64,000 bases of DNA, taken from NCBI RefSeq assembly GCF_937903345.1, contig NZ_CALCZQ010000068.1:12157-76156 (forward strand), given 5' to 3'. The stretch's first letter is position 1. Each line of letters begins with the position of its first letter. This document shows positions 53,840-63,358 of this stretch, piece after piece. Source of the DNA: an uncultured Emticicia sp. (GTDB lineage: Bacteria > Bacteroidota > Bacteroidia > Cytophagales > Spirosomataceae). The position numbers and the translations under genes are program-made. The notes beneath the pieces are model-generated. The model made no database searches. It saw only the letters and a program-made list of their open reading frames with translations, and had not been told where the DNA came from.

Positions 53840-55180
53840 ATGACTAAAATAAACAAACCTCTTCTAAGTTTTTGGCAAATCTGGAATATGAGCATTGGTT
53901 TTATGGGAATTCAGATGGGATTTGCTCTCCAAAATGCCAATGCCAGTCGTATTTTACAATCTTTCGGTGCTGATGTAGAACATCTTTCTTGGTTTTGGTT
54001 GGTAGCACCATTTACTGGTATGGTTATTCAACCAATTATTGGACATTATAGCGATAGAAGTTGGACAAAATTAGGAAGAAGAAGACCTTTTTTCTTAGCA
54101 GGAGCAATTTTGGCATCAATTGGTTTGATGCTTATGCCAAATGCCGATTTATTTGTCAGTGTTTTACCAGCCTTATGGGTGGGAGCTGGTTTTTTGATGA
54201 TAATGGATGCTGCATTTAATGTTGCAATGGAGCCATTCAGGGCATTAGTTGCTGATAAACTTAATAATTCACAGCAAACTCTTGGTTTCTCTATCCAGAC
54301 AGTTTTAATCGGTATTGGGGCAGTCATTGGTTCATGGTTGCCTTATGTTCTGACCGAATGGTTTGGCTTTGAAAAAACATCTGAAGCAGGAAAAATTCCA
54401 TTTAGTCTAATTTTATCATTTATTATTGGTGCGGTTTCGCTGCTATTATGTATTCTATGGACAATCATAAAAACACCCGAATATTCGCCAAAAGAGCAGG
54501 CTGAGTTTGAAGGAGAGGAAGAAAATGAAGCTGAAACTGAAAGAGGAAGTTTCTTAGATATTTTAAAAGATTTTGGCAATATGCCAAAGACTATGATACA
54601 ACTTGGTTTAGTTCAGTTTTTTTCATGGTTTGGGTTGTTTTCAATGTGGGTTTTTATGACACCTGCCATCGCTCAGCATATCTATAAGCTTCCAGTAACC
54701 GATTCAAGTTCAGATCAGTTCAATGATGCAGGAAACTGGGTTGGAGTTATTTTTGGTGTTTATAATGCAGTTTCTGCGGTTTATGCTTTCTTTTTGCCAA
54801 AGATTGCTGCAAAATATGGTCGCAAAAACACGCATGCATATTCATTAATAATAGGAGGTTTGAGCTTGATCTGTATTTATTTTATCACAGATTATCATTG
54901 GTTGATACTACCTATGATCGGCGTAGGTTTTGCTTGGGCGAGTATTTTAGCAATGCCTTATGCAATTTTGGCAGGTTCAATTCCAGTTAAGAAAATGGGT
55001 ATTTACATGGGAATCTTTAACTTTTTTATTACAATCCCTCAAATTATTAATGGAATCATTGGTGGGCCAATTGTCCTGAACTTTTATAATAATCAGGCTA
55101 TTTATGCAGTAGTTGGTGGAGGTGTTTGTTTTCTATTGGCAGCCATAAGTGTTCGGTTTGTTGAAGATAATAATATTTGA
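53840..55180 (+). CDS. SLC45/MFS-type maltose transporter
   Basis: The 446-residue protein has 12 hydrophobic segments. Signature parts are SFWQIWNMSIGFMGIQMGFALQ at the start, PIIGHYSDRSWTKLGRRRPF (the MFS A-like loop with RRRP), VAMEPFRALVADKLNNSQ in TM5 and an acidic cytosolic loop (EFEGEEENEAETERG). This pattern is that of the bacterial and eukaryotic SLC45 sucrose/maltose proton symporters. It would bring maltose from periplasm to cytosol for the GH65 phosphorylase. It is co-transcribed with the GH13 gene upstream. Confidence 0.9.
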   Translation: MTKINKPLLSFWQIWNMSIGFMGIQMGFALQNANASRILQSFGADVEHLSWFWLVAPFTGMVIQPIIGHYSDRSWTKLGRRRPFFLAGAILASIGLMLMPNADLFVSVLPALWVGAGFLMIMDAAFNVAMEPFRALVADKLNNSQQTLGFSIQTVLIGIGAVIGSWLPYVLTEWFGFEKTSEAGKIPFSLILSFIIGAVSLLLCILWTIIKTPEYSPKEQAEFEGEEENEAETERGSFLDILKDFGNMPKTMIQLGLVQFFSWFGLFSMWVFMTPAIAQHIYKLPVTDSSSDQFNDAGNWVGVIFGVYNAVSAVYAFFLPKIAAKYGRKNTHAYSLIIGGLSLICIYFITDYHWLILPMIGVGFAWASILAMPYAILAGSIPVKKMGIYMGIFNFFITIPQIINGIIGGPIVLNFYNNQAIYAVVGGGVCFLLAAISVRFVEDNNI

Positions 55181-55350
55181 TTTTTGAAACGTATAAAAGT
55201 ATCCATTGCCAGATTATGGCTTTTGTCGCTTAATAGCCTTTTTAAGTCTCAACTTCCAAATGGTTTATCTTATAAAGTATTGACTATTGTCAATATTTTA
55301 TATCATTGTATCAATCACTAACCAACTTACCTTAGATTTTAAAATCAGCA

Positions 55351-56367
55351 ATGTTCAAAAATCGATTTCTTTATGTGTTTTTACATATTATAATCTGGAT
55401 AGGATATACCGCATTACCTTTACTCAATGCCTTTCAGAATGACTCATCAAGAACGAGAGTAAACCCATATACGAACACAACTTATTGGATGTATGTTTCA
55501 ATTTCTTCAATTATTTTGTTCTACTTAAACTCGGAGATTTTATTTCCAAAAATATATAAAAAACAACCGATTAAGTATTTTTTGAGTCTGATTGCTATAA
55601 TTTTAGTGTTATTATGGGGACGGTATTTTGTTCGTATCATCTTTGTTGGAAATGATATTAATAAAAGTTTATTTTATGTAAATGCCTTTATTCAGTACCT
55701 ATATGTATTTGGTATCAGTGCATCCTATTGTTTTTTTTCTGATTATCAACGCCAACAGGAGATTCAACGAGAAAATGAAAATGAACGTTTGAAGTCAGAA
55801 TTGTCATTTTTACGTTCTCAGATTTCACCGCATTTTATGTTCAATCTTATGAACAGCTTGGTTTCACTCAATCGAAAAAAATCTAATTTGGTTGAACCAG
55901 TTTTGTTAAAAATGGCAGATTTACTTAGATATATGTTGTATGAAAAGGATGACAAGCGTATTTCACTGGAAAATGAAATTAAATATCTTTCAAACTATAT
56001 CGACCTCCAAAAAGTTAGATTCGGTGATTACGTAAATATTGATTTTGCAGTAAAATCAACGGACTCCAGTAAAGGTATCGAGCCAATGCTTTTGATTCCT
56101 TTCGTTGAAAATGCTTTTAAACATGGTATTGGTATGATTGAAGATCCATATATTAAAATAGAATTAGAAACAACTAATGATGAGTTAAGATTTAAAGTGA
56201 CAAATAAATTTAATACCGATAAAAAAGATTCAAAAGATGGTGCTTCGGGTATTGGCCTTAATAATGTAAAACGTCGTTTAGAATTACTTTATCCAAAACA
56301 ATATTTTTTGAATGTAAAAGAGTCAGAAGATCTTTATATTACTGATTTGAGTCTTAATTTTAAATAA
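55351..56367 (+). CDS. LytS/YehU-type sensor histidine kinase
   Basis: The 338-residue kinase has four N-terminal membrane helices (to about residue 130), a short coiled region (YQRQQEIQRENENERLKSEL) and the His_kinase core: the phospho-acceptor His in FLRSQISPHFMFNLMNSLVSL, the N-box IPFVENAFKHGIG, and the G-box GIGLNNVKRRLELLYP. No periplasmic sensor domain is visible, so the signal is probably sensed in or near the membrane. The LytTR regulator gene follows 75 nt downstream. It lies 170 nt after the maltose carrier gene; a link to that locus is possible but not shown. Confidence 0.93.
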   Translation: MFKNRFLYVFLHIIIWIGYTALPLLNAFQNDSSRTRVNPYTNTTYWMYVSISSIILFYLNSEILFPKIYKKQPIKYFLSLIAIILVLLWGRYFVRIIFVGNDINKSLFYVNAFIQYLYVFGISASYCFFSDYQRQQEIQRENENERLKSELSFLRSQISPHFMFNLMNSLVSLNRKKSNLVEPVLLKMADLLRYMLYEKDDKRISLENEIKYLSNYIDLQKVRFGDYVNIDFAVKSTDSSKGIEPMLLIPFVENAFKHGIGMIEDPYIKIELETTNDELRFKVTNKFNTDKKDSKDGASGIGLNNVKRRLELLYPKQYFLNVKESEDLYITDLSLNFK

Positions 56368-56442
56368 TTGGCCTTAGATTATACATTTAGAAGTACAAAA
56401 ACCTATTATTAATCAAAACGGGCGGTTTCGCTTATAAAGGAC

Positions 56443-57162
56443 ATGCGATGTATAGCGGTTGATGATGAACCATTAGCACTTGATTTATTAGAAGATAATA
56501 TCAATCAAGTGCCTTACCTTGAATTTGCTGGAAGATGTAAAAATGCTTTTGAAGCCATTGATATTATTCAAAAAGAAAAAGCAGAAAACAGAAATATTGA
56601 TTTGATTTTCTTGGATATCCAGATGCCAGGAATAACTGGCGTTCAGTTTGTAAAGAGCATGGTATCAAATCCTATGGTAATTTTCATTACAGCTTATGAT
56701 CAGTTTGCACTTGAAGGATTCGACCTTAATGTAATTGATTATTTACTTAAACCAGTATCTTTTGAGCGTTTTTTGAAGGCCTGTAACCGAGCTAATGAGT
56801 TATTCTTATTAAAAGAAAATGCTCACACCTCCAAAATATTACAAGAAGAACATTTTTTTGTCAATGCAGAATATTCTTTAGTAAAAGTTAAATATGCCGA
56901 TATTTTGTATATTGAAGGCTTAAAAGATTACATAAAAATTTATGTAAGCACTCAACCGCGGCCAATAATTACGCGTATGACAATGAAGAGCGTAGAAGAG
57001 AAATTTGCGACCATGCCTTTTATGAGAGTGCATAAATCCTATATTGTTTCTTTGAATAAAATTGAATCCATTAGAAACCTTAAGATAAGTATCGGAGCCC
57101 ATTTGATACCTGTAAGTGAGCAGTTTTCTGACGAGTTATTGCTTAGAATTGGAAGTAAATAA
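56443..57162 (+). CDS. LytTR-family response regulator
   Basis: The 239-residue protein has a CheY-like receiver (MRCIAVDDEPLALDLLEDNI; phospho-acceptor Asp in LIFLDIQMPGITG near residue 64; FITAYDQFALEGF; YLLKPVSFERF) and a LytTR DNA-binding domain (FFVNAEYSLVKVKYADILYI, EGLKDYIKIYV, MRVHKSYIVSLNKI). LytTR proteins bind direct repeats upstream of target genes. An AAAGG ribosome-binding site precedes the start. It pairs with the kinase upstream. Confidence 0.95.
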   Translation: MRCIAVDDEPLALDLLEDNINQVPYLEFAGRCKNAFEAIDIIQKEKAENRNIDLIFLDIQMPGITGVQFVKSMVSNPMVIFITAYDQFALEGFDLNVIDYLLKPVSFERFLKACNRANELFLLKENAHTSKILQEEHFFVNAEYSLVKVKYADILYIEGLKDYIKIYVSTQPRPIITRMTMKSVEEKFATMPFMRVHKSYIVSLNKIESIRNLKISIGAHLIPVSEQFSDELLLRIGSK

Positions 57163-57427
57163 GTATAGTCGCATAATTTTGGCATTTTGTCTCATGTGTC
57201 TAATAGCTTACATTTTATCTGTTATTTTCGTGAAGGATTTAATTAATGAAAGTAAAAAAAACAATATTTTTCTTTTATTAATTAATTGATAATAGGGATT
57301 GAACATATTCAAATTTTTCTTTTCGGAGTAAATAATGACTCATAAATAATAGGTTAGTACTTAAAACTCGTGTGCTTTGCTTGCGAGTTTTTTTAATGCC
57401 AACTTTGTAAAAATAAAGCATTAATTT

Positions 57428-58660
57428 ATGACAAATCGTCAACTTTTTCTTCAAAATATTGCTCAGACTTCAGGTTTTCCTCTTGCACTTGAAATCCAGA
57501 AAGCTGAAGGCGTTTATTTATTTAGTGATACAAAAAAATACATAGATTTAATTTCAGGTATTGCTGTAAGTAATGTTGGGCATCGGCATCCGAAAGTGGT
57601 AGCTGCGATAAAAAATCAAGTAGATATGTATTTGCATTTGATGGTTTATGGCGAATATGTACAGTCGCCGCAAGTACAATTGGCGGAAGCATTGTGTAAA
57701 ACATTAAAAGGTACAGGTTTAGATAATGTATATTTTACAAATTCAGGGACAGAAGCAGTTGAAGGTGCAATGAAACTTGTAAAACGTTTTACTCGTCGTA
57801 CTAATATTGTTGCTTGCACAAAAGCATATCATGGCTCCACCCAAGGAGCACTTTCACTTGGTGAAGAACATTTTAAACGCAATTTCCGACCTTTACTTTC
57901 GTCTATTGACAAAATAGAAAGAAATAATTGTAGTGATTTAGCAAAAATAACCAATAAAACGGCTGCAGTTTTTTTCGAACCAATAGGAGGGGAGTCAGGC
58001 GTGCATGAGGCTGATAATACCTATATGAATGCACTAAGAATTCGTTGTGATGAAGTTGGAGCTTTATTGGTTTTTGATGAGATTCAGTCGGGTTTTGGGC
58101 GTACGGGTAAGTTTTGGGCTTTTGAGCATTATGATGTTCAGCCCGATGTTTTGCTATGTGCTAAAGGAATGGGTGGAGGAATGCCAATAGGAGCATTTAT
58201 AGCTTCTCACGAAATTATGGGGGTTTTTAAAGATAATCCAATCTTAGGGCATATTACTACATTTGGTGGGCATCCAGTTAGTTGTGCTGCCTCTTTGGCA
58301 ACATTAAATGCAATTTTTGATGAAATTATGCTGTATGACCCCAGAAATTGTAAGTCGGGATGTATACATTCAAACTGTCGTTTGATAGAATGCAATTTTA
58401 TTGAGCAGAAATCTGAATTATTTAAAAAATTGTTAGTTCATCCAAAAATCAAAGAGGTAAGAGGAAAAGGACTAATGTTAGCAGTAGAATTTGAAAGTTT
58501 TGAAGTTTTAAAGCCAATCATTGATCGTGCAATTGAAAAAGGCGTAATTACTGATTGGTTCTTATATTGTGATAATTCAATGCGAATTGCACCACCATTG
58601 ATCATTACTGAAGATCAAATAAGATTTTCTTGTGAAGTTATTTTAAGTTGTATCGAATAA
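57428..58660 (+). CDS. Class III aminotransferase with a Cys-rich insertion
   Basis: The 410-residue PLP enzyme resembles acetylornithine/4-aminobutyrate aminotransferases: VSNVGHRHPKVVAAI, YFTNSGTEAVEGAMKL, KAYHGSTQGALSL, LLVFDEIQSGFGRTG and the PLP-lysine motif LLCAKGMGGGMPIGAF. The C-terminal domain has IKEVRGKGLMLAVEF and MRIAPPLIITEDQI. Between residues ~301 and 323 there is an insertion, IMLYDPRNCKSGCIHSNCRL, with Cys308, Cys312, Cys317 and Cys322, where relatives have a short turn. The frame is intact on both sides. The amino donor and acceptor cannot be stated, and no arginine or GABA genes are adjacent. Confidence 0.87.
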   Translation: MTNRQLFLQNIAQTSGFPLALEIQKAEGVYLFSDTKKYIDLISGIAVSNVGHRHPKVVAAIKNQVDMYLHLMVYGEYVQSPQVQLAEALCKTLKGTGLDNVYFTNSGTEAVEGAMKLVKRFTRRTNIVACTKAYHGSTQGALSLGEEHFKRNFRPLLSSIDKIERNNCSDLAKITNKTAAVFFEPIGGESGVHEADNTYMNALRIRCDEVGALLVFDEIQSGFGRTGKFWAFEHYDVQPDVLLCAKGMGGGMPIGAFIASHEIMGVFKDNPILGHITTFGGHPVSCAASLATLNAIFDEIMLYDPRNCKSGCIHSNCRLIECNFIEQKSELFKKLLVHPKIKEVRGKGLMLAVEFESFEVLKPIIDRAIEKGVITDWFLYCDNSMRIAPPLIITEDQIRFSCEVILSCIE

Positions 58661-58669
58661 TGATTTAAT

Positions 58670-58710
58670 AGAGACGTTGCCATTTTGAAAGTAGGGCAAC
58701 GTCTCTTTTG
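58670..58710 (+). terminator. Intrinsic terminator built from a GTAGAGACGTTG-type palindrome
   Basis: AGAGACGTTGCC (58670-58681) pairs with GGCAACGTCTCT (58695-58706), then T-rich. It lies 10 nt after the aminotransferase stop and just before the converging DUF1501 gene. Confidence 0.8.
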
Positions 58711-58713
58711 ATA

Positions 58714-60267
58714 TTATTTAACCATTCGTCTCACCTGTTGTATTTCTCCATTTTGCAAGCGAGCAAAATACATCCCGCTCTTAAAATCTCTTGTGTCAAC
58801 CATAACTTCGTGACTTCCAGCATCATATTCACCATCAACTGGCACAGAAATCACTCGACCAATATTATCAAAAATCTGAATCATCGTATGGCCTCCTTTT
58901 GAAGTAAAAGTGAGCGTTGTTGAATCAGAAAACGGATTTGGGTAATTACTTATAAGATCTTCGGTTAACGTAATCGGTTCATTAGCTGTTATTTTACCAC
59001 AGGCTTGCACTTGAACGAGCGGCAAAGGTTGGAAATCTTTTAACAATACATCATCCACATAAGACTGGTCGAGACAAAACCATTGAGTCAGGATCGAGGC
59101 ATAAACCGAACGAAAATCGTATTGCATAGTAAGATTATCATTGGTAGTTGGCGAAGCCGCAATATCTGGAGATTTACCAATCACAATTGGGTTTACTAAA
59201 TCGCCAAACATAAACATCGGAGCGGCCGCACCGTGGTCAGTTCCGCCGCTAGCATTTGATTTTACTCTTCGACCAAATTCTGAGTAAGTTAAGCCCAATA
59301 CTTTTTTAGAAACGCCTAATCCAGACAAATCATCAGAAAAAGCCTTGATTGCATCACTCACGGTTTTCCATAGATTAGCATGAGTTCCGGTTGTGGTATC
59401 ACTCGTATTAACCTGATCGCTATGTGTATCAAATCCTCCAATACTAACATAATATACCTTTGTTTTTAAACCTCCCCCAATCAACTGAGCTACAATTTTA
59501 AGTTGATTTGCCAAACCAGTATTCGGATAAGTAGCTTGCTTGGTTACTTTTGTAGCCGCCGATTTAATCGAATTAGCGTAAAGATTTGTTTGATTTGCCA
59601 CTTCTCGCAAATACTTCAACTCTTTTCCTGCCAACGTATTGGGTGTTGATTCTACTTTGTTCGATATTAGATTATAAAAACTTGACGGATTTGAAATAGC
59701 CATTCCCATTGACTGAATTGGCCCCTGTAATGCTGTATTTACAACCGAGCCAATCTGAATTGCTAAAGGATCCGGGTATTTTGAACTTGGGTAACCAGTC
59801 GGATAACTAGGATTATCAACAGCTAAATATCTTCCGGTCCAACCATTGTTCACATAAATATTTGAGTCAGAAGCTGTATTCCAAATGTCAGTTGCTCTAA
59901 AATGAGAGAAATTTGGATTTGGATAGCCAACACTTTGTATCAATGCGGCTTTCCCTTCTTTAAACATCGTCTGAAAAGATGTCATTCCTGGATTTAGTCC
60001 GAGTGTATCAGTTTGAGGAATGGTCAAAAGTTTTTCTTTTGGTATTGCAATGTTTGTTCTTGCATTCTGATAAAGTCCATATTTATCAATCGGAATGACT
60101 GTATTTAGGCCATCATTTCCTCCTGACAATTGCACAACAACGAGTATGTTTTCATCGCCAAGAGCCGCATCATCTACATTTCCAAAGGCTTTGAACGAAA
60201 GTCCATTCAATAAAGCAGGCATAACAACACCTGCAAATGTATTTTGTATAAAATCTCTACGTTTCAT
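58714..60267 (-). CDS. DUF1501 protein with Tat signal and type IX secretion C-terminal domain
   Basis: The 517-residue protein begins with a twin-arginine signal (MKRRDFIQNTFAGVVMPALL). The DUF1501 body, related to the sulfatase/alkaline-phosphatase fold, shows ILVVVQLSGGNDGLNTVIP, NPNFSHFRATDIWNTAS, YYVSIGGFDTHSDQ, TYSEFGRRVKSNASGGTDHG and APMFMFGD. The last ~85 residues are a T9SS type A sorting domain (LISNYPNPFSDSTTLTF, VDTRDFKSGMYFARLQ, basic end RRMVK). So it is folded in the cytosol, exported by Tat and then taken across the outer membrane by the type IX system. Activity is unknown. It follows the DUF1800 gene with a 45-nt gap. Confidence 0.92.
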   Translation of the reverse strand: MKRRDFIQNTFAGVVMPALLNGLSFKAFGNVDDAALGDENILVVVQLSGGNDGLNTVIPIDKYGLYQNARTNIAIPKEKLLTIPQTDTLGLNPGMTSFQTMFKEGKAALIQSVGYPNPNFSHFRATDIWNTASDSNIYVNNGWTGRYLAVDNPSYPTGYPSSKYPDPLAIQIGSVVNTALQGPIQSMGMAISNPSSFYNLISNKVESTPNTLAGKELKYLREVANQTNLYANSIKSAATKVTKQATYPNTGLANQLKIVAQLIGGGLKTKVYYVSIGGFDTHSDQVNTSDTTTGTHANLWKTVSDAIKAFSDDLSGLGVSKKVLGLTYSEFGRRVKSNASGGTDHGAAAPMFMFGDLVNPIVIGKSPDIAASPTTNDNLTMQYDFRSVYASILTQWFCLDQSYVDDVLLKDFQPLPLVQVQACGKITANEPITLTEDLISNYPNPFSDSTTLTFTSKGGHTMIQIFDNIGRVISVPVDGEYDAGSHEVMVDTRDFKSGMYFARLQNGEIQQVRRMVK

Positions 60268-60312
60268 AGAATCCCAATGTATGTTTAAAGGGTTGTTTTA
60301 TTTGCAGGTTGA

Positions 60313-61929
60313 TTAACTCAATTGGTACTCAGGTAAAGCCATCAAGTATTTAAATAAATTTCGAAGGCGAGTCGTCACCATATTGAGTGTATTGGTGTCA
60401 TTTGGTTTATTAATCATCGTATCCCAAAGTTCTGTCCAGTAATAATCTGTTGATTGCCCACTCAAAAGTATATCCTTTTTCAATTGCTGTACAAGTTCTG
60501 TTGTGACAGGTACTTTATATAATATTTCGAGCGAATCACTAATTAATTTATTTGGTTCGTTTGGTGTAGGCATTTTTTTTGCAAAAGCAACTACATCAAG
60601 TTGGATTTTCTTATTGTTTTTTGTAAATCCAGAATTAATAAAGGTATCTGTATATTGATTTCGTTTCGGGTAAGTATCTGAGTTTATCCAAATTCCATAA
60701 AACATTGGAGCTTGATAGTAAGCTGACCAACCTGCTACATTCGGTGGGTCGCCAATGTCTTGTTGCATAATTTGACCTTGACGAACCATTTCGCCAAACA
60801 AATTATAATATTCCTGTAAAAAATCTTTTGGTGAAGGAAATGCTACATTAAATTCTCGGAGAGTTCCAATTACCAAATCAAGTGGGCTTTTTATCATCGA
60901 CCCGTAAACATTGGCATCGAAAAAATGCTGACTTTTAAGGAGAGCCGCCAATACAGGTTTTATTTCATATTTATTATCTCTGAAAATTTTTGCAAGTGGC
61001 TCAATAATATCCTTTTCTACTGTAGGTGTAATATCGTAATATATAAAAAACTGATAGAGTTTTCTACAAATAAATTTACTAACCTCATCAACGGCAAAAA
61101 TCATTGAAAGCAAATCATCTAATTCTTTTTCTGCACCTGCGGCAGAGCTAGTTCCTTTTATAACTGTATTATTGTAAAAAGATGAGAATTTCTTATCGGT
61201 TGTATCATGATTATTAATGTTGAAATTATATACCATTTTGTCAGCATTGATGTTAAAACCAGTAAGTACACGAGCGGCGGCTTTTACGTCGTCTTCGGTA
61301 TATTTTGAGCCACTGCCTTTGCCAACTGTGAAAAGTTCTTGCAATTCACGGCCATAATTTTCATCCGGAGCATTTTTAGTATTTAACCTTCCATTTAGAT
61401 ATCTAAGCATTGCTGGGTCAAGCGTTATTTGTTTGACAAATTCCTTGAAGTTACCTAAAGCAAATTTTCTAAGAACAGTATTATGGATGTATACATATCG
61501 AGCATCATCTATATCATTGATTTCTGTAGCGAAGTGATTATGCCAAAATAATACTATTTTTTCATGAATGCTTTTCTTCTGATTAGCCATTTGCATGACC
61601 CACCAATATTTATAAGATGCCCTTCGCTTAGAGTTTACCGTTCCATCACCATAAATCGCATTAACCCAAGTTTCACCAAATTTGATACCTTGTGGGTCTT
61701 TATAGTCAAGTGTTTCATAATAATTAAGTGGTGGCTCAACTGGAGTTGGAGAAGCCAAAAGTTCATCAATTGTTTGGCTGACTGTCTTTTTCTGAAAATA
61801 GGCAATGTCGTCAGGGCTAGATCCGAACATGGTGCGTTTCAGTAAATGACTAATCTGAGCGACTTTCCATTCGCCTTTGTACTCGTCGATTCCGCCTTGA
61901 ATGGCTGTTGGAGAGTAAAATTGACTCAT
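60313..61929 (-). CDS. DUF1800-family protein
   Basis: The 538-residue protein has the typical start KVAQISHLLKRTMFGSSPDD, then KRRASYKYWWVMQMANQKKS, EKIVLFWHNHFATEINDIDD, LNTKNAPDENYGRELQELFTVG (the NYGRELQELFT motif) and DIGDPPNVAGWSAYY. DUF1800 genes regularly sit beside DUF1501 genes, and the two products probably act together; function is unknown. No signal peptide is visible at the N-terminus and no sorting domain at the C-terminus, so export might rely on its DUF1501 partner through Tat hitch-hiking, or the protein stays in the cell. It is the first gene of the pair. Confidence 0.9.
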   Translation of the reverse strand: MSQFYSPTAIQGGIDEYKGEWKVAQISHLLKRTMFGSSPDDIAYFQKKTVSQTIDELLASPTPVEPPLNYYETLDYKDPQGIKFGETWVNAIYGDGTVNSKRRASYKYWWVMQMANQKKSIHEKIVLFWHNHFATEINDIDDARYVYIHNTVLRKFALGNFKEFVKQITLDPAMLRYLNGRLNTKNAPDENYGRELQELFTVGKGSGSKYTEDDVKAAARVLTGFNINADKMVYNFNINNHDTTDKKFSSFYNNTVIKGTSSAAGAEKELDDLLSMIFAVDEVSKFICRKLYQFFIYYDITPTVEKDIIEPLAKIFRDNKYEIKPVLAALLKSQHFFDANVYGSMIKSPLDLVIGTLREFNVAFPSPKDFLQEYYNLFGEMVRQGQIMQQDIGDPPNVAGWSAYYQAPMFYGIWINSDTYPKRNQYTDTFINSGFTKNNKKIQLDVVAFAKKMPTPNEPNKLISDSLEILYKVPVTTELVQQLKKDILLSGQSTDYYWTELWDTMINKPNDTNTLNMVTTRLRNLFKYLMALPEYQLS

Positions 61930-62383
61930 AATTTAAGCTTAGGTTTTGTACTATTGAGATTCGTTTTAGATTAAGATTTATTCCTTTAATTAAAATAACA
62001 AATTATAAATATGATCAAGATACGTCTTCAAATTTAGTCCATCCTCTCAAAAGAAATTTTGCCATCGAGGCAAGATTCAAAGGCTATATATTTTATGTAA
62101 GGGAATTTTCTTATCCTATAACAATTTATTTTTGATGCGAAATATACAATTTTATAATGAAGTATTTATAAAATATTCTTTAAAAATTGCCGTTTTTGAG
62201 AAAATTATTTACTACGAGTACTCAATCTTTTCTTTAGTTTGTTTATATTCCTTTTAATCTGCATGAAACCATTACCAATATACTTTTACTTTTTGTTTCT
62301 TAAAATTGAAGCAAATGATGGTTTAGAATTAGTAATTTTATCTATTTTTGTAAAAATTTTATTTTATATTTATTTGATTAAAT
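61930..62383. other. Divergent intergenic region before trpS
   Basis: No gene is seen in these 454 nt. TATTTTTG (62343-62350) fits the -7 consensus 34 nt before trpS. A short stem TTGCCATCGAGGCAA lies near 62070. No T-box or trp leader peptide is evident. Confidence 0.45.
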
Positions 62384-63358
62384 ATGGCAAGAATATTAAC
62401 AGGCATTCAAGCTAGCGGTGTTCCGCATCTTGGAAATATATTAGGAGCGATTTTGCCTGCCATTAAATTATCACAAAACCCACAGAATGAATCTTTTCTT
62501 TTTATAGCAGATTTACACTCCATGACCACCATCAAAGATGCAAAAGTCATGAAAGAAAATACTCTTGCGGTTGCAGCGGCATGGTTGGCATGTGGTTTTG
62601 ATGCCGAAAAGAATTTTTTTTACCGTCAGTCTCGATTGGCTGGTTATCACACCGAACTTATGTGGTACCTAAATTGCCAAACACCTTATCCGATGCTAGC
62701 AAATGCTCATTCATTTAAAGACAAATCTGACCGACTTTCAGATGTAAACGCTGGACTTTTTACTTATCCAGTTTTACAAGCTGCCGATATTGTTCTCTAT
62801 GGAGCTAATTTTGTTCCAGTTGGGAAGGATCAACGCCAGCATCTAGAAATGTCTAAAGATATTGCCGCCATATTTAATCGAACGTATGGCGAAGTTCTGA
62901 CATTACCAGACCCTTTGATTGATGAAACCGTCATGTTAATTCCAGGTACTGATGGAACGAAAATGAGTAAATCGTATAATAATTACATTAATGTTTTTAT
63001 GGCTGAAAAACCTTTATTGAAGGCCGTTAAATCTATTATTTCGGATAGTACACCGCTCGAAGAACCAAAGAATCCAGACACTGACGTAACTTTTAAATTG
63101 TTTTCATTGCTTGCCGAACAAAGTGAAATCGAAGAAATGCGTTTGAAATATTTGGCAGGCGGTTTTGGTTATGGCCATGCCAAACAGGCATTATTTGATG
63201 TTTTGTGGAAGAAATTTGAAAAAGAAAGAGAGGTTTTTAATTACTACATGGCAAATGAAGAGGCTTTAGAAGCTAAATTAAAGCATGGTGAGGCCAAAGC
63301 CCGTGAAATTGCTGAAAAGACAATCTATGATGTGAGATCAGTTTTAGGATATGTTTAA
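62384..63358 (+). CDS. trpS: Tryptophanyl-tRNA synthetase
   Basis: The 324-residue class I synthetase begins MARILTGIQASGVPHLGNIL (HIGH-like motif HLGN), then FIADLHSMTT, DIVLYGANFVPVGKDQRQHLEM and the signature loop PGTDGTKMSKSYNNYI near residue 193. Length is normal for bacterial TrpRS. It charges tRNA-Trp. The downstream PAP2 gene overlaps it by 8 nt (ATGTTTAA), so the two are coupled. Confidence 0.97.
   Translation: MARILTGIQASGVPHLGNILGAILPAIKLSQNPQNESFLFIADLHSMTTIKDAKVMKENTLAVAAAWLACGFDAEKNFFYRQSRLAGYHTELMWYLNCQTPYPMLANAHSFKDKSDRLSDVNAGLFTYPVLQAADIVLYGANFVPVGKDQRQHLEMSKDIAAIFNRTYGEVLTLPDPLIDETVMLIPGTDGTKMSKSYNNYINVFMAEKPLLKAVKSIISDSTPLEEPKNPDTDVTFKLFSLLAEQSEIEEMRLKYLAGGFGYGHAKQALFDVLWKKFEKEREVFNYYMANEEALEAKLKHGEAKAREIAEKTIYDVRSVLGYV

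Noticed and set aside
58307..58399. Direct repeats AATGCAATTTT flanking the Cys-rich insertion as a sign of a duplication insertion
   Set aside because: The copies are 82 nt apart, not a multiple of three, and removing one unit would break the reading frame, so a simple insertion between them does not explain the intact gene.
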